This document shows positions 60,982 to 64,000 of a stretch of 64,000 nt of DNA, piece after piece. The stretch is from Artemisia argyi. Lineage: Eukaryota; Streptophyta; Magnoliopsida; Asterales; Asteraceae. How positions within the stretch are numbered: the first letter of the stretch is position 1; every line of letters begins with the position of its first letter. The position numbers and the translations under genes are program-made. The DNA lies in NCBI GenBank assembly GCA_030686995.1, contig CM060686.1, positions 75,591,757-75,655,756 on the forward strand, in the 5' to 3' direction. A model generated the notes under the pieces. The model had not been told where the DNA came from, did not search any database, and was given only the letters and a program-made list of their open reading frames with translations.

Positions 60982-63863
60982 AGCGAGGTCACCCCGGAAA
61001 ATAAATTTTGAATCATAGCATTCAAGTCTTTGATGACATCTGTGTAGCTCGTAGCCTTTTGATTCTTCATTGTTGAGATCTTTGTGCATTAAGTGGTGGA
61101 CTCTATTTGACTTCTTCAATGTGATGGATGAATTTTGGAAATTACTTCAAGTTCATCATCCAAATGAGTGTCCGAAAGTCATCTTTGAGTAGGAACGTCT
61201 CCATGTGATAAGAACATCTTTGTGTTGGCATGCTCACACTTTTCAGGATCATGATCTTCTGCATCAGAGTTGTGGAAGCATAAATGAAGCCCAATAGATG
61301 ATCATGAATTCTTAGATAGCGATGTCGAAGTGTGAGCATGTGTTGATAGATCAGCATCTTATCAGCAATCAACTGCAACCGTCCGAAATTCCTGTAAGCA
61401 AACAGTTTGCAACAAATCTTCCGGTAATTATAGGTTTGGAATCTAGAGATCGTCAACAGCATAGTGTGAGGACTCCTTCTAACCCAAACAAAGACCGTTC
61501 CCAATCGGCAAACCATGAGAGGGTTTACACGAACTACCTAAGTAGATCAACGATTGGGTGAGTCGCTGGAGATCACTCCACGACTGTTGACCATTTGTAA
61601 CCACCGTGACCACTAAGCGTAATCAACGAGGAATTACCTAAGTGACCTGCTTTCAGGGGTACTTGATGTTGACCCTGGCAGGAATTTTCATTCAATCACG
61701 TGGAGTTACATGTGTAACATCCCTCATAAATGTTCTGGCAGATTGCTAAGATCTGCGTAGGACTCATAAGTTTACCACCGGTGTCCTTAATGTTGAACAA
61801 ACAGGGTAGAAGTTGAACGTGTTCCTATGAGATCTTTTTTTGCATCTCGAGGCTCTAGACTTAATAAGTGCATTTGGTTTTCCTATGCGGAGATTAGGGA
61901 GATGTCTCCTGCTTCAATATCAACCATCTCTAAAAGATAAGTTGATAGATTACACCGGTTCCCCGTGAGAATGAAACAAGTTCTTTTAAGAGAACTTGAG
62001 TGGCTAGAAGATTTAGTGCAGTGCGTCACTGGGTCCATGACGTCTTGTCTTCAATACTGATGTCGCCTTAGCAGCCATCAGTAGATTATGGATTGAACCC
62101 GGTTTCTGCCCTAAGGTTGAATAATTGGAGGGCTATTTCTTTTCACCCTTTCTCATTTCATTTCTTTTTAATTCTTCAACCCCTTCTTTCTCCATTCTCA
62201 CATTTCTCCTTTTTTTCATAATCATACCTACGGACTTTCTAATACTATCTATTTGGTATTGTCCATGGGTAGATCCCTCCGGCTCTGGCGGATCATAGGA
62301 TGGTTTTCCTAACCTTAGCCACCTTATAACTTCATGACTATCCTATGTTGCCATTTACCAAATCATTGAAAATTCTCTCAACGTGTTTTTGATTGAAAAA
62401 CACATTTTGTTAAGACATTGAGAGTTTTGTCATTTTCAAATGCTCCCCCTTAACATGTGCTCATATGATTTGATTTGAAAATTTGCACATGTCGGGAAGA
62501 GTTGCACTTTTGAATTGATCCACCTTCGGTGAACATGAGCAGCCATTCCAGACATGCTTACATCACTAGTTAGACTAGCTTGAAGTTATTACCCGGCCTG
62601 ATCAAGTCCATAGAAGGTTTCTCGAAATGGTACACTCTACTTAGACAAGTCCTCTTCGACACACGCTTACATCACTGGTTAGACCAGCTTGAAGTTATTA
62701 CCCGTCCAGGACTAGTCCTTTCGATTCAGGACAATTGTGTTTTGTCAATTCATGAGTCAAGTCTGAGTCTTGACCTCTTAAGATGCAAGGATCCTTTTTC
62801 ACAAATCATTTGCTCCCCCTCAATATGTGCATTGATATATAAAAGAGTTTAGCACATAGGGAAGAGCATACATTTGGGTTCAAAACATCACATTTTAATC
62901 AAATTTCATATTTAAATCACATTTTCTCCCCCGATCAAAAATTTCAATCCATTTGAGATTTGTGATCCCAAGTGATTTAAATAAGTTTAAAGATTTTGGG
63001 AGAAAGATGTGTTAGATTTAAGAATGACTGGTTTTGAGACGAAATTTTAGCTCCCCCTCAAACCTTGAGGGAGTATGTTATGTGTTAGAGATGACGAGTT
63101 TATAAATAATTGTGAGTTTAGCGAGAAACTCATGAAAAATTCATATACTAACACATAACAATAGCACTTAATCCACTGTAGTTATGCACAAAGATCTTGT
63201 TTTGATGATATATAGTTTTTGAAATCGTTCTCCCCCTCAATCGATGACACATTTAAAATTAAACATTTTGCACAAAGTATTAATACTTTTAGCATCGATT
63301 GGGTGGCAAATTTTAAACAACATTTGGAGTTCGTTTGTTCTTCAAAAACCATGGTACCACCAAGTTTTGGAGCAAATACTTTCCCGAAGAATCATTGAAG
63401 AAAAAGTATTTGAGATGTAAAGAAGACTTCTCTTCTTTTCCCAGAAATGATGCACTTAAGCGTACATCAGATTGGAAAGGCACATATATAAAGTAATTTG
63501 TGCCTTTGTTAGGAACAGTCGTCTTTTTGGCGACGAACTTTCCCCAATACTAAGATCGGGTTGCTATCTGAAGTAATAGCAAACCATCATGACAGAAAAT
63601 TTTGGGGAGCGACATGTTTTAGAAAGCATTATTAAGAAAAAAAAATAGAAAAACTCTCGCTCAAGCATATGTATGTTTATGTGTCATTATTGAATGACAT
63701 TTCTTGAAACGTACATAATATTGATTATACAAGAGACATGTCGCGAGAAGAATATTTTTTGTGATTTTCTAATTTTCTGATTTTTATGGTTTTTGTTGGT
63801 TTTATAATTTTCTATTTTTCTTTTAGGTTTAATATATATACAAGGATACGTGAAGCAAATCCA
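60982..63863 (-). other. Element F long 3' untranslated region
   Basis: 2.9 kb between the pol stop and the polypurine tract. The short frames (61142-61516, 62580-62852) have no recognisable motifs. It holds five extra GGGGGAG runs and an imperfect direct repeat of about 57 bp (62553-62608 and 62661-62717; CTTACATCACT and AGCTTGAAGTTATTACCCG shared). Confidence 0.6.
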
Positions 63864-64000
63864 TTACTCCTCATTCTCTTGCTGAAGACGTATGAGTGAT
63901 TCTGGCGTAATACTCTTCATTCCAAGGCGCTGGAGAATAAAATGAAATCATTCTCTTGAGAGAGCCTTAGTGAAGAAATCTGCCAGCTGAAATTCTGTCC
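63864..64000 (-). pseudogene. pol: Element F pol C-terminus (RNase H end), partial
   Basis: Minus strand from the edge: TEFQLADFFTKALSRE, then TGA (63948-63950), then FHFILQRLGMKSITPESL and the final stop at 63864. LADFFTKAL is the hallmark end of copia RNase H. The TGA sits where Arg (CGA) is common in relatives, so one C-to-T change may explain it. Confidence 0.8.

Larger units (their letters stand above)
60603..64000 (-). mobile_element. Element F: Ty1/copia element, 3' part (continues beyond window)
   Basis: The minus-strand 3' LTR abuts a polypurine tract. About 2.9 kb of non-coding sequence follows, then the C-terminus of a copia pol at the window edge. It interrupts C LTR copy 2. The 5' LTR and most of pol lie outside the window. 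Confidence 0.8.

Overview
The window is plant nuclear DNA from a region built almost entirely of nested transposable elements. I find no intact host gene. Ty1/copia and Ty3/gypsy LTR retrotransposons are bounded by TG...CA termini and 5-bp target duplications. Primer-binding sites match plant initiator-Met and Asp tRNAs, and microsatellites are long and AT-rich. Two accessory ORFs (the roughly 1,200-codon 3' ORF at 37408-41045 and the protease-like ORFs at 45357 and 52708) resemble proteins I remember as abundant in Asteraceae annotations such as Tanacetum. A composite-family dicot is therefore my inference, not a proof.

Layout. A flanking segment S plus an LTR (family C) occurs twice. Copy 1 is S 1-959 with LTR 960-1022 and 10444-11955. 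Copy 2 is S 42043-42780 with LTR 43404-43730 and 59820-60602. This points to a tandem duplication with a spacing of about 42 kb. In copy 1 the LTR is split by a 1.26-kb Mutator-like element (1023-10443). That element holds an exon-like gene fragment and is itself split by a minus-strand, pol-less copia-type element R1 (2201-10354). Element C continues with a Met-tRNA site, a decayed gag (12024-13863) and an accessory ORF called ORFx here (15497-16848). No pol is present. ORFx also occurs in R1, and in both elements a TATA box lies about 41 nt upstream of its start.

C is then interrupted by copia element D (17208-41605). D carries gag, pol, an antisense ORF next to a poly(A)-like tract, and a long 3' accessory ORF. 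D's pol is split by E (20879-33042), a Tekay-like chromovirus with an extra ORF, gag and a nearly complete pol.

In copy 2 the C LTR is split by A (43731-59819), an Athila/Tat-type non-autonomous element. A is split by B (47875-57452) of the same family. B is split by a 1.75-kb TG...CA insertion flanked by an 8-bp repeat (50951-52699). The window ends inside F, a minus-strand copia element whose 3' LTR is 60603-60970.

How the parts relate. D and E are decayed autonomous elements. R1, C, A and B look like parasites that keep cis signals (LTR, PBS, PPT) and one or two proteins but no reverse transcriptase. A recurring theme is that several unrelated families carry arrays of one short motif. These are TGACGGCGTCA in A/B, GGCCGCCC plus CCTTAATTAAGG in R1/C, CCGATCGG in the 50951 insertion, TCTGCTGCT in D and CTATTCA in E. 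In A/B and R1/C the arrays sit just upstream of the TATA box. Coordinates of termini were read by eye, and divergence values are estimates.
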